DNA from: Caprella mutica | Taxonomy: Eukaryota > Arthropoda > Malacostraca > Amphipoda > Caprellidae | Assembly (NCBI GenBank): GCA_947561585.1 | Contig: CANNZV010001159.1 | Span: forward strand, 62,001-126,000 | Reading direction: 5' to 3' | Length of the DNA: 64,000 nucleotides | The notes under the pieces: model-generated | Told to the model about the DNA's origin: nothing | Databases searched by the model: none | What the model saw: the letters and a program-made list of their open reading frames with translations, nothing else | Program-made: the position numbers and the translations under genes | In this document: positions 43,081-54,080 of the stretch, piece by piece | How positions within the stretch are numbered: the stretch's first letter is position 1 | Layout: the number at the start of each line of letters is the position of its first letter

Positions 43081-43716
43081 ATGTTGGAGAACAACTATGC
43101 GGAGAAGGTTCATGCAGGATCAGGCAGATGGTACCTCCCGCACTTCGGAGTGACTCATTCTGCGAAACCTGGGAAAATCAGAGTAGTTTTTGATTGTGCA
43201 GCAAAAGCTCACGGCAAATCCTTAAACGCTATGCTGCTAACCGGACCCGATCTTGCAACCCTAATGATGGATGTGCTACTAAGATTCCGGCAGGGTGAAG
43301 TGGCATTCATGGCGGACATAGAAGCAATGTTCCACCAAATATCAGTGCCTGTTGAACAGAGGGACTACCTCAGGTTCTTTTGGTGGGACAGAGAAGTGAT
43401 CTCGGAACGTCTCACGGAGTACAGGATGGCTGTACACTTGTTCGGTGCTTGCTCATCACCGAGCATAGCTAATTACGCACTTGGCAGATGGGGGGTGGCA
43501 GATGTTTGTGCATTTGATCGGGATGGAGCGATTGGCAATATCATGGAGAAGAATTTTTATGTGGACGATTGTCTTAAGAGCAGTAATGACACAGAGAAGC
43601 TCTGTCAGAATGCAGAAGCGCTAAGATCAGTGTGTGCGGATGGTGGATTCAATCTAACAAAGTTTGCCGGGAACTTTGAAGAATTCCAAATGCGCTGGGG
43701 GGAGAGACTGATATAG
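43081..43716 (+). pseudogene. BEL/Pao 2 reverse transcriptase core
   Basis: Motifs in order: VVFDCAAKAHGKSLN, MADIEAMFHQI, LRFFWW, VHLFGACSSPSIANYAL and the catalytic FYVDDCLKS. The frame ends at TAG (43714-43716), with continuation in another frame at about 43734. Confidence 0.88.
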
Positions 43717-43733
43717 ATCAAATACAGAAATGC

Positions 43734-44257
43734 TTGGGTGTATCATGGCGAAAGGAGGAAGATGTTCTGAGTCTGGCTGTGTGTATTGAGGAAATTGAAC
43801 CGCGAACTAAGAGGAACTTGCTGTCAACCATTGCAAAAATTTACGACCCAATAGGAATTTCTGCTCCTACCGTGTTGAAAGGTAGATTAGTGTTCCAAAA
43901 TCTGGTACGTCGTAAGGAATTTGATTGGGACACACTTCTTGGTGATGAAGAGCGCAAGAGCATCTACAAATGGAAGGAAAGCTTGCAGAACCTTGGAATT
44001 ATTGTTGTGCCTAGAAACATATTAGGATATTCATCTAATGTATCTAACATTCAATTGCATGTTTTGGTGATGCTAGCCAGAAGGGGCACTCGGCTGTGTG
44101 TTACACGAGGATAGAGTATGATAATGGAGTGAAAGACTGTGTTTTCGTATGGGGACGAGTTAGGGTTAACCCTATGAAGGAAGTAACTGTCCCTAGACTA
44201 GAACTTGTAGCGGCAAGGTTAGCTGCTTCCATGTGTACTCGATTGCAAAATACATAG
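43734..44257 (+). pseudogene. BEL/Pao 2 Pao/peptidase A17 region and truncated RNase H
   Basis: Contains the conserved linker TIAKIYDPIGISAPTVLKGR. A frameshift near 44080 is followed by an RNase H piece with VPRLELVAARLAA. Coding ends at TAG 44255-44257 and the sequence runs directly into the LTR 20-bp array at 44261. No integrase or DUF5641 follows. Confidence 0.82.
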
Positions 44258-44260
44258 GAC

Positions 44261-45175
44261 GCGTGAGTCTGTTTGTTTCCGCGTGAGTCTGTTTGTTTCC
44301 GCGTGAGTCTGTTTGTTTCCGCGTGAGTCTGTTTGTTTCCGCGTGAGTCTGTTTGTTTCCGCGTGAGTCTGTTTGTTTCCGCGTGAGTCTGTTTGTTTCC
44401 GAATGAATCTGTTTGTGTCCGAATGAATCTGTTTGTGTCCGAATGAACCTGTGTCTGTTTTTGGTCTGTCTGTTTTTGGTCTGTGTCTGTTTTTGGTCAG
44501 TGTCTGTTTTTGGTCTGTGTCTGTCTTTGGTCTGTGTCTGTTTTTGGTCTGTGTCTGTTTTTGGTCTGTGTCTGTTTTTGGTCTGTGTCTGTCTTTGGTC
44601 TTTGAGCGAACTTATCTTTTATATATTCCAGATACATTAGAGTACTCACTGATTGTTCGTTTATAGATGATTATTGGTTTATATTAGTACAAGATCTCGG
44701 GGCTGTGTGGAGCATTAGTGGGGGAAAGCGTTAATACTTGGTAAGTAGACAAGTATAGGAGGGTAGGGTGATTACATCATATTCGTTAGTCTAAGCTTGC
44801 TCTTCTGATTTAATATTGTGGAGGGTGTAAATTGTTACCTGTGCTGTATTTGCAGTCACAACTCTGGGGTACTATTTACTTCAATAAATGTCATTCCTAT
44901 ATAATCATTAAGTCTAAATAAATCTAAATACCTACTGATTCACTAAGGAGAATTGTGCGCTGTATAGATTTATTTTAATCATTGTCAAGTTTTAGCATTC
45001 CAACTTAAGATGTTTATAGAGTTTAACTTTTTTTATTTTATTTTGCAGCACCACATGATCTGCAACTTGTAAAAGTCAGGAATACAGTGCGTTTCAAGAT
45101 ATCGTTGTGTTTTTCTTTGCCACCAAAACCCCTAGCTCCCAGAAGTCAAACTTCGCCCCGAGCTTGTAGCTAACA
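44261..45175 (+). repeat. Truncated 3' LTR of BEL/Pao element 2
   Basis: Starts inside the 20-bp array (7 units), passes through short 20-bp and 17-bp variants (GTGTCTGTTTTTGG type), and then matches 37325-37913 to the TAACA end. It lacks the non-repetitive 5' part of the LTR and the solo-LTR insertion. Confidence 0.85.
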
Positions 45176-45180
45176 TTTAT

Positions 45181-46890
45181 AACATGAAAGAATATATAAG
45201 AAATACAAAAATCAAACCTTAAATCTACCCATTTCTTAAATTTAAACTGATGCTAAATTTCCCTATAAAAATTTTTTTAAACGCTAGTGTCTTTATTTCT
45301 TGAATTTTTTTACTTCTTCGGTTCTAATTTTATATCCCTAATGTTGAGATTTATGATATTAATTATCACTGATGACCTTTCCACCTTTTTCCTTGTTCGT
45401 CCTTTTACACTAAAGGACGATTTAGGTTTTTGATCTAGAGATTCAACAATGTCAGTTTTGTGCAACTGATTTTTCGTTACTGTACCTTAGTAGATTTTTT
45501 CTGGTTTCCCTGTTTATCAAACTGTTTCTCTAATTGAACTGATTTACACCACTCAGTTTAATTGTTTTAATCACTTCACTTTTATGTATTCACTTTTTGC
45601 TATAATATAATGTTTGTTTTTAGTTTAAGTATTGCTTTAAAATAATGACTGAATCACAATGTCTGTTTGTCCGAACTTTCGTTCCTGTTATCAGATATGC
45701 TCTTCGTTTCAATCTTTATTACTCAATACGTCTCTAAAAAAATTATCACGTTTTCACTAGTAAATTTTCTTCCACACCATATAGAAAACTTCATAGAAAA
45801 CTAAACTAACTACATGAAATCTTCCTTTTTATTAAGAATTTATAAGAATGAAGTGACCAATATGGGGGATATTAATACACGTTTTATTTTTTCTATATAT
45901 TAAACAACTTTAAATTAACAATACTATAATTTTTACATAACAATTTTAATCTATCTTTTAAGTTATATTAATTTTCGGATCTAGTAAAATGAATTTCAAT
46001 TAGGAATTTTAACTTTCATAAATAAACTATATTTAAAGAATTTTAAATAAACTACATTTTAATAAATTTAAATAAACTATGTATCAAGAATTTAACAGTT
46101 AAATAAGGTGCAACTAAGAATTTTAACCGCAAATAACTAATAGAAATTTTAATGGAGTTAGTGACGCTCATTTGTAATTTGGAACAGCCACAACAAATTG
46201 AAAATATAGGTTTACAAAGGACTAAGGAATTGGAGGTGCAGACATTCAACAATCTGAACAAGCATGCCATCAGCAAATTAGCTTTCCATAACTCCAGCAT
46301 CGCTCCAAGTTCTTCCTGACGTCGGCCAATGTCCTTCCATGGGGTGTACTTCATGCTCCGGTCTCACCAATCTAGCCTATCATCTTCCCTTTACTATCCC
46401 AATTCAAAAGAGAACACATTTCATAGGGTGAAGTAGGTCAATTCCGTTAGTGGATTTCAGGATTCCATTTTTCAATGATTGGGCATTTTATAGAGTGAAT
46501 TATGGTAATTCCGGGTGGTTGTTCGCTGGATCAATTTATCCAATGGCTAATTATCCCTTTCTAGCTCGAAAATTAGTACCACTTAGTATTCACAATTTTT
46601 GACATCGCATGGCGGCAACAAAGCAACCTCGTGTTAGGTTTGTTTTTAAATCATGGATTAGACTGGACTGGACTGCCCTTTTCTGGAAAAACTTTATACA
46701 GAGCATGACAGTGATGCCGGAGAGCAAATTTCAAGGAGGTAGCATAATCATAATCCGTGACAGATTTATAGCTAATAAATTATTTCTGCTAATTTTGTTC
46801 TAATTAATGAAACCTGCTCTCCGTTATAAATAAATGGATTAGAAAATAAAGATTATATAGATTTGAATAAATATTTTCTACACACCATAC
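45181..46890. other. Internal region of LARD-like element, no recognised gene
   Basis: AT-rich, with a minus-strand open stretch of 100 codons (46354-46052) lacking any recognised domain. On the minus strand this region follows the primer-binding site and would be the leader or gag position of a gypsy-like element, but no capsid or knuckle motif is visible. Confidence 0.45.
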
Positions 46891-46900
46891 TGGGTCACCA
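46891..46900 (-). other. Primer-binding site of LARD-like element
   Basis: The minus strand reads TGGTGACCCA, 1 nt downstream of the 5' LTR. A TGG start and GACCC are typical of tRNA-primed retroelement PBS sequences. Confidence 0.7.
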
Positions 46901-46901
46901 A

Positions 46902-47306
46902 TGTGATATTGGCCTTTCGGTCATATCTTATATCTATTTACTAAGAGTACTGTTCTACTTAGTACTTGAACGTGAATAGCCTAATCTTATTCTGTTTACT
47001 CAATTCTTGTATTGGTATTAGGTTCTATACCCAAATACTCGCTCACTATACTATTTCCTATGGATCTTTTCTTTTCTCTTAGATCTCTATCATAATAAGT
47101 TAAATATCAAAGGGTAATAGTAACTCAGAATATAGTTTCTACTTACTATACTTCAAACACCCTATACTGAACAGTGCATGGCTAACAACGTTAGCTGAGA
47201 GTGAATTGGTAAGATGTTTACCTCAAGACTATATGTGGCTGACTGAGGAAACATATTCAGACCCCAATGATTTATAGGTGAGGACTGATGCGAAGCGTTC
47301 ATCACA
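46902..47306 (-). repeat. 5' LTR of LARD-like element
   Basis: Matches 32116-32523. Followed on the plus strand by ATTC (47307-47310), the same 4 bases that precede the other LTR. Confidence 0.8.
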
Positions 47307-47496
47307 ATTCTTACAATTAAAAAATTGAACCAACGTAGTTAACTTGCTCTCTAACTTTTCTTATCTATAATATATTATGTTATCTATAATTAAATAGACG
47401 AAAATAACTTAATGCAAAATTAAAATAAATAGCTGAAAAATTAGTAGAGTATGAACTCTTTCATGTGTAATGAGACTATACAAAACATAAAATGGA

Positions 47497-47592
47497 ACAT
47501 CACAATATTTTCACTTCAATGGCAACTCTCCAGGGTGAACTCTTTGATGACTTTTGAGATTAGATAACTGAGACCATGCATTATTATAATGA
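47497..47592 (-). pseudogene. C2H2 zinc-finger relic
   Basis: The minus strand aligns along about 95 bp with the 3' fingers of the zinc-finger gene at 49413-51506: LSNLKSHQRVH followed by a GE.P-type linker and KYCD. An in-frame stop replaces a residue after the linker. It is about 1.8 kb downstream of the intact gene on the same strand, so it is probably a remnant of an ancestral longer array or of a tandem duplicate. Confidence 0.8.
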
Positions 47593-47732
47593 TTTCACTA
47601 AAAGGGGAAGTTCAGTCAAAATCAAACTATCGCCCAATTGGTCCTAAATTGAGTCAGTATATTTATTTATGTAACATTAGAATGTTCGTTAATTTTTAGA
47701 AATGTTTATATAAAAAGTGGGTTTAGGTCAAT
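47593..47732. other. Short spacer, no feature seen
   Basis: AT-rich spacer between the zinc-finger relic and a TIR element. Confidence 0.4.
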
Positions 47733-48970
47733 TGATCCCCATACCATTTGATTCCCGGTCAATTGATTCCCATTTATATTTTCTCATTTTCTGTTTATAA
47801 ACCTATTATTCATTTATTATATGTGAATATATTAATAATTATATAATAGAAATATGCACCTTACAGTCGATGAAGTTTTTTAAAGAAACTAAGTAATAAG
47901 GGTAAGGACAGCTAACAAGAAAGCAAATATGTTTTTATTCAATTAAGTAACAGTATATGCTTTCAAATATACATTCCGGCGACAAAAAAATGTTTAATGG
48001 CAAAATCAAATATACAGGTATACACATAGTAAATATATAGAGAAGTATGCTAAGTTCCGAATTCATTGACGGTGAACTTGATCCATTCTTTTGAAACGAT
48101 GTAAACAAATGGCGTCAAATATTAAAAGTATTAGTAGTTGAATATTATAAGTGTTTCAGAGTTATTATAAACCTGATAAGAACACAATTTCATTTAAGTT
48201 AATTTCCATAATAATGTACAATTGAATGAATAATAGAACATTTTTTATTTAAAAACAAGTAGAAACAACTCTGTGTGACGTCACACACTGAGTTTTTTCG
48301 GATGTTCCAATATTGTACTTGGTTGACTCTATTTATTTACTATGGGTATACCCCACTCTTATTATAACTAGCACATATGACTAATCAAATAAATCAAGAG
48401 CATGTCTCATAATTATTTCTCCTGATATAGGACCTATTTGAAGACTAACTTTTGACAATTTTTTGGGTGTTTTCAGTTATGCTTTTTTGCCGTAACTATA
48501 ACAATTATTATCATCATGCAAGTGGGAAAGATCAAAAATAATTTAATGGTAAATATACTTAATCTATCCCACCTATGCATGATCATAATGTTTGTAATAT
48601 TTAAGGAAGAACAGCTTAACTGAAAGTTAGGTATATTAATTTAAATTGCGAAGTGAATATACGTAACTTTAACTTGCAAGAGTTGGTTAATATTTTTCTG
48701 ACTAGTTGTGAATGTAAATTATTTGTAAATAGAAATAATTAATTTGTTACGATAATAAGTTCTAGCTGTTTGAATTCGGTTATTTTTTTCATTATATATA
48801 AAATTTATTAAATAAATTTATTATACATCAAATTGTTTCACAAGTTTTATTTATTATTTAAATAGTAAATGGCAATTTTTAAATAGAAATAAAAATCGTG
48901 ATAAATTATAGTATGCTAAATATATGAGCAAACAAAAAATATGACTGGGAATCAAATGGTATGGGGATCA
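47733..48970. mobile_element. 1.24-kb TIR element, unclassified
   Basis: 29-bp terminal inverted repeats with one mismatch (TGATCCCCATACCATTTGAT at each end). A subterminal echo (GGTCAATTGATTCCCAT) follows on the left. No target duplication is evident and no ORF inside. Superfamily not assigned. Confidence 0.7.
48272..48287. other. 16-bp perfect palindrome with CRE core
   Basis: TGTGTGACGTCACACA reads the same on both strands, with the CREB/ATF-type core TGACGTCA at its centre. It lies inside the 47733-48970 TIR element. Function unknown. Confidence 0.6.
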
Positions 48971-49412
48971 AAAAGTATATTGTAAATAAATGGCGCCACT
49001 GCAGAGGGTTTGGTACTAAATATTTGGTACGTACATATGCACGCTATATGTTTTGTGAACAAATGATAACCAGACTAGAATCTGCCATAATGGTGAAAAG
49101 AATTTGCGAGATAGAAAACTGTCCTTCCAGACAATTATATATATTGATAAAGTGCGAACCTGAACGATAACTTGAGTTAGATAGAAACTTCTCTAAGTTG
49201 TATTGTTTACAAATTATCAGCTATATTATGAGAACAAAGAGTATAAAGTGGTGGCACCATCCATAGGAGGGTCCCCGACACTTAATAGATTTCATAAATT
49301 ATGATATATATCGCTAATTTAGTTTTTTTTCAACCGTATAATTCTAAAAAGGTTTCAACATTAGTATTATGAGAACAAAAAATGACTGAACTCCCCCTTT
49401 AAATGGATCTAT
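48971..49412. other. 3' flank of zinc-finger gene
   Basis: No ORF with support. It should hold the 3' UTR of the minus-strand zinc-finger gene; I could not pick a polyadenylation signal with confidence. Confidence 0.4.
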
Positions 49413-51506
49413 TCAAGGGTGAATTTTTTGATGTCTACTGCGAAGATATGAACTAGAAAATTCCCTATCACAAAATTTGCACTTGAATGGCTTCTCACCA
49501 GTGTGAATTCTTTGATGACTCTTGAGATTAGATGAATTATTGAATGCCCTATCACAATAACTGCATTTGAATGGCTTCTCACCAGTGTGAATTCTTTGAT
49601 GCATATAGCGAGCAGAAGAGTCAGAGAAAGCCTTATCACAATAACTGCATTTGAATGGCTTTTCACCAGTGTGAATTCTTTGATGCACATTGCGAGCAGA
49701 AGAGTCAGAGAAAGCCTTATCACAATAACTGCATTTGAATGGCTTTTCACCAGTGTGAATTCTTTGATGACTATTGAGAGTAGATGACCGAGAGAATGCC
49801 TTATCACAATAACTGCATTTGAATAGCTTCTCACCAGTGTGAAGTCTTCGATGACTATTGAGAGTAGATAAATGAGAGAATGCCTTATCACAATAACTGC
49901 ATTTGAATGGCTTCTCACCAGTGTGAATTCTTTGATGTCTATTAAGAACAGATGACTCAGAGAAAGCCTTATCACAATAACTGCATTTGAATGGCTTTTC
50001 ACCAGTGTGAATTCTTTGATGCGTATTGCGAGCAGAAGACTCAGAGAATGCCTTATCACAATAATTACACTTGTATGGCTTCTCACCAGTGTGAATTCTT
50101 TGATGAATATTGAGAACAGATGACCGAGAGAATGCCTTATCACAATAACTGCATTTGAATAGCTTCTCACCAGTGTGAAGTCTTCGATGACTATTGAGAG
50201 TAGATAAATGAGAGAATGCCTTATCACAATAACTGCATTTGAATGGCTTCTCACCAGTGTGAATTCTTTGATGTCTATTAAGAACAGATGACTCAGAGAA
50301 TGCCTTATCACAATAACTGCATTTGAATGGCTTTTCACCAGTGTGAATTCTTTGATGAATATTGCGAACAGATGACCAAGAGAATGCTTCATCACAGTAA
50401 TTGCATTTGAATGGCTTCTCACCAGTGTGAATTCTTTGATGACTATTGAGCTGAGATGAATTAAAGAATGCCTTATCACAATAACTGCATTTGAATGACT
50501 TCTCACCAGTGTGAATACTTTGATGATTATTGAGAACAGATGAAGAAGAAAATGCTTTATCACAGTAATTGCATTTGAATGGCTTCTCACCAGTATGAAT
50601 TCTTTGATGATTATTGAGAACAGATGAAGAAGAAAATGCTTTATCACAGTAATTGCATTTGAATGGCTTCTCACCAGTGTGAATTCTTTGATGAATATTG
50701 AGAACAGGTGAAGAAGAAAATGCTTTATCACAGTAATTGCATTTGAATGGCTTCTCACCAGTGTGAATTCTTTGATGAATATTGAGAGCAGATGACTCAT
50801 AGAATGCCTTATCACAATAACTGCATTTGAATAGCTTCTCACCAGAGTGAATTCTTTGATGTCTATTGAGATTAGATGACCGAGAGAATGCTTTGTCACA
50901 ATAACTGCATTTGAATGGCTTCTCACCAGAGTGAATTCTTTGATGTCTATTGAGAACAGATGACCGAAAGAATGCTTTATCACAATAACTGCATTTGAAT
51001 GGCTTCTCACCAGTGTGAATTCTTTGATGTCTATTGAGAACAAATGACCGAGAGAATGCCTTATCACAATTTTTGCATTTGAATGGCTTTTCACATATTT
51101 CACGGTTAATTTTCTTCTTAGGACTATTATCATGGCCAAAGATTTCATTAGAAAATGATCCATAATCTTCTGTATTTAATGAATATTTATCATTCATTTT
51201 TCCTTCGAGTGTTTGATTCTTCTCAGAATTAGTTTCACTTCTGTTCTCATAATCAATATTTTCATGTTTGATAGTTATATCATCATCAGAAACTTCATTC
51301 TTAACATCATTATAGAATTTATTATGAGGGTTAAGTTCCTCTTGGTCTACTCCCTTTCCTAGAGGATCAACATCCACAGCTTGACGCAAGAGATCTGCAA
51401 TATCTGGCTTGATGTCTTCCTCTTCCACCAAGTAGATCACATTGGATGAGTCAGCAATAATTCCCTCTCCATCAGGTATTGCAGGACCTTCACCTACAGA
51501 CTCCAT
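49413..51506 (-). CDS. Poly-C2H2 zinc-finger protein, 20 fingers, last coding exon
   Basis: Probable nuclear DNA-binding protein. The first ~140 residues are acidic and without fingers (VYLVEEEDIKPDIADLL-like, then Asn/Asp/Lys-rich). Twenty consecutive C2H2 fingers follow to the end, almost all with TGEKPFKC linkers and the frame C-X2-C-X12-H-X3-H. Fingers 10-12 and 14-16 are near-duplicates (ESSVLNRH, HLSTLNSHRRLH, SRSS), pointing to a block duplication. No KRAB, ZAD or BTB domain is visible in this exon. The ATG at 51506 follows TTGTTTCAG, a strong 3' splice site, so this is an internal or last exon; a predicted exon at 53560-53652 would add an in-frame upstream ATG. It is the only convincing host gene here. 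Confidence 0.92.
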   Translation of the reverse strand: MESVGEGPAIPDGEGIIADSSNVIYLVEEEDIKPDIADLLRQAVDVDPLGKGVDQEELNPHNKFYNDVKNEVSDDDITIKHENIDYENRSETNSEKNQTLEGKMNDKYSLNTEDYGSFSNEIFGHDNSPKKKINREICEKPFKCKNCDKAFSRSFVLNRHQRIHTGEKPFKCSYCDKAFFRSSVLNRHQRIHSGEKPFKCSYCDKAFSRSSNLNRHQRIHSGEKLFKCSYCDKAFYESSALNIHQRIHTGEKPFKCNYCDKAFSSSPVLNIHQRIHTGEKPFKCNYCDKAFSSSSVLNNHQRIHTGEKPFKCNYCDKAFSSSSVLNNHQSIHTGEKSFKCSYCDKAFFNSSQLNSHQRIHTGEKPFKCNYCDEAFSWSSVRNIHQRIHTGEKPFKCSYCDKAFSESSVLNRHQRIHTGEKPFKCSYCDKAFSHLSTLNSHRRLHTGEKLFKCSYCDKAFSRSSVLNIHQRIHTGEKPYKCNYCDKAFSESSARNTHQRIHTGEKPFKCSYCDKAFSESSVLNRHQRIHTGEKPFKCSYCDKAFSHLSTLNSHRRLHTGEKLFKCSYCDKAFSRSSTLNSHQRIHTGEKPFKCSYCDKAFSDSSARNVHQRIHTGEKPFKCSYCDKAFSDSSARYMHQRIHTGEKPFKCSYCDRAFNNSSNLKSHQRIHTGEKPFKCKFCDREFSSSYLRSRHQKIHP

Positions 51507-53559
51507 CTGAAACAATTGATTTATTAGATATTCAAGTTAATTTAGTCTGTCAATCAGTTTTCAAAAACTACCGACTGTTTTATGACTTACGAAATAAAAT
51601 TTGTTCACTATCAGGGGTAGTTCATTATTCAGAATTCTAGATTCATCATAGAGGAGATCTACTGTATAATAATGAGAATGAAGAGTAATTAGAAAATACC
51701 TTGAAGGAGAAGTTAGATAAAAACATAGATGAGATGAAAATATCAATGAAAACAGCACTAAGAAATATCTAAGAAAAAATAAAATAAAGTGGCTAAATGA
51801 AAAGATAACAGTCAATGAATCCAATGAGTTTACTTCAATAAAATGACATCTAATAATTTTTGAAATAATATAACTATGTAATCAGAACTAATAAACTAGC
51901 TAGCTACAACGATATAGTCAGTGGCAATAAGTTGAATTTATTTACTAAGAATGAGAGACACAATAGAATAAAAACTTGGTCATCACTTCCTAGCATATAA
52001 ACATTTTTATAATTGCACAGCTTCTTTCCCCTCAATATTACTCATTTGATTTATCATAATGAATATTTATTCATTTAAGTATTTAATATTCCTTTTTATC
52101 ATATAGTCTTGAGTAGTCAGGGATATTGGCCAACCCTCCTACAATATAAATTAATAATAAATCATCTCAAAAAAATTAAATAAATTTGAAAAAAAAAAAA
52201 TACTTTTATTACATAGATGTATATGTAATTTCAGACTTGAAGTGAATATAAATTTTATATCCCAAGTAATTGAGAGAGGGAATCTTAGTACATTAAATGG
52301 GGAAAATTATAAATCGTGGAGAGTGGGAAATAGGTGAGTATTTCTAATTAATTCCTCACATTAGGTTACAATACTAATTAAAAACAAAATAATTTGAATT
52401 TTGGAAAGTTAAAACTCTGTAGAGTTCTTCTCAAAAAGTATTTATACATACAACTTTATTTCACTAACAATACAAAATATAAATATTCAAATATTAACTC
52501 AGGAAGATAAAATATGATTTTATTTTATTAAATTAATTGTAGCTTTAAAAGTGTCTATTGTCAAAATGGATAATTATAGAGACTAATTGAGATAACAGAA
52601 GAAATGCATAATTTAATCTAACAGAAAGTCTTGCACTACTCTTACACCATGTCATTGACATCATAAGGAAATAAATACAAAGGACTGAGAAGAAGTAGTT
52701 AGGCAGGAATGCATATCTTAGTGCAGGTTCAAAGGTGTGAACTATGGATTCAAGAAAAATATCAATAATCTGGGCACTGTAGTTTGCCAAATATGGCAAA
52801 ATGTTCATAGAGATATTCTTTACTGTCCATGGCAAACAATATGTTTGAATAAAGAATAATCTGAAAGTACAGAACAAAAGAACAAAGTAACTGATAGCTA
52901 CAGTATTATTGTAGAAAGCTTCTATTTGGCTTCAATGCATAAGAAACATATGCTAGATATTCTTATAAGGAAATTAAAATTGCATATACTTTGCATTTCA
53001 TATATGTAGAGAAAAAGATGTTCTATATCCTTGAGACTGGCAGAATGTTTGTCAAAAATAATGTATATAGCTCCCTTTATAAAGGAATTATTTACTTATC
53101 TTCTTTACTTAGAAGGAAATAAATGTAGAAGGAAATGTTTAAGAGAAAATGACGTCTCATATCCTGGAGACTAGTCAATGTATGAATAAGAAATAATTCA
53201 GGATTGAATATAGCTACTTCACTTGAAGTAAAAGTTATTATTAGCTTGTAGAAATATAACAGTAATTAATGAAAATGGTGCTAGGACAATTGCCTCTCTA
53301 TTGATCCGACTTCTTAAGTTGAAATAAAGAAAAATATAACAAAAACGTCAGATTCAGATTAGTTAGATTAAAGGGCCAACAAAAATGTACATTCATCATA
53401 GGTATCTGAACATTAAGTCCTCATCTATTTATTTAATTCAACTCTTCTTATTCCAGAAAAATAACTCAATAAAAATAATAATATGTTTCAGAATTAAAAG
53501 ATCAAAAGCTGTATAATGAAGCCAAAAGATAATATATATCTTTATCATTTAAGACTCAC
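51507..53559 (-). other. Predicted intron of zinc-finger gene
   Basis: About 2.05 kb between the donor GTGAGT (53554-53559, complement) and the acceptor TTTCAG at 51507-51512. AT-rich; the short open frames inside have no recognisable features. Confidence 0.5.
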
Positions 53560-53652
53560 CCTTGGAAACATGATTGCCAACTGTTTGTTCTTACTAATTT
53601 CAGTCCAATTACATGAATCAAGATGTAGATAACTTAGAATCTTTCAAAACTC
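53560..53652 (-). CDS. Predicted upstream exon of zinc-finger gene (only the last ~12 nt coding)
   Basis: A 93-nt segment bounded by a TATTTCTAG acceptor and an AAGG|GTGAGT donor on the minus strand. It ends with ATGTTTCCAAGG. Splicing to the acceptor at 51507 leaves this ATG in frame with the ATG at 51506, adding four residues. This is inferred from splice consensus only; transcript data are not available, and the exon may instead be untranslated. Confidence 0.45.
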
Positions 53653-54080
53653 CTAGAAATATAAGAAAGAAAGTTAATTTTCATAATACAGAAGTCATGC
53701 TAAAATAAATTTCAATGCCATGTTTTGTCTAGAAAAATCCAAAGCACCCAATTATATTATTGCGCTGAGATGGCCAAAAGTCCTCTCCATATAAGAGCAT
53801 CATAATAAAATAGGCAGGTGCTACAAGCTGAATTGAAAAAGATGGAGAATGGGGAACCAACCATTTAAGCATTTACAGATGCTAAATGTTGCCAAACTAA
53901 GTATTAATAAATGATCAAGACTTACCACTGTATCAGTGAATTAAAATAAATCCATTAGCAATTAATGAAATTATTTTAATTAAACTTTTTGTTAACAAAA
54001 TTCCAATTTTGAAAAATCCATAATAATTTTTCCTGTAGCTACTGTATATGATTCAAAAATTGGTAAATGCAATATAGCCA
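53653..54080. other. Upstream flank of zinc-finger gene, no recognised feature
   Basis: AT-rich and non-coding. The promoter of the zinc-finger gene may lie here or beyond, but I see no TATA or initiator arrangement I would defend. Confidence 0.4.

Larger units (their letters stand above)
35428..45175 (+). mobile_element. BEL/Pao element 2, degenerate, with long array-bearing LTRs
   Basis: Outer ends are TGTTGAATGC and TTGTAGCTAACA, flanked by a perfect 5-bp duplication TTTAT (35423-35427 and 45176-45180). The 5' LTR is 35428-37913 (with a solo LTR inserted); the 3' LTR is truncated and runs about 44261-45175. Gag and Pol fragments lie at 39180-44257 in several frames. Pol stops in RNase H and jumps directly into the LTR tandem array, so the rest of RNase H, the integrase and the start of the 3' LTR are missing. 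It is non-autonomous. Confidence 0.82.
32116..47306 (-). mobile_element. Non-coding LTR element (LARD-like) hosting nested insertions
   Basis: Two similar ~405-bp repeats (32116-32523 and 46902-47306), ends TGTGAT...ATCACA, are flanked by a matching 4-bp duplication ATTC (32112-32115 and 47307-47310). On the minus strand TGGTGACCCA begins 1 nt after the 5' LTR, a classic primer-binding site, and a long G-run lies beside the 3' LTR as polypurine tract. The internal region retains no recognisable gag or pol, so this looks like a large non-coding derivative of a Ty3/gypsy-like element. It contains a LINE fragment, a TTAA MITE and a BEL/Pao element. Confidence 0.75.

Noticed and set aside
48961..49170. 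Short plus-strand ORF beginning ATGGGGATCAAAAAG
   Set aside because: Its start lies in the right inverted repeat of the 47733-48970 element, and it has no recognisable domain or context.
49409..51163. 584-codon minus-strand ORF overlapping the zinc-finger gene
   Set aside because: Shadow frame of the repeated finger codons; the C2H2 frame is clearly the coding one.
53276..53300. GGTGCTAGGAC motif resembling the MULE-like terminus
   Set aside because: No matching inverted end or 9-bp duplication nearby; probably chance or a lone fragment.
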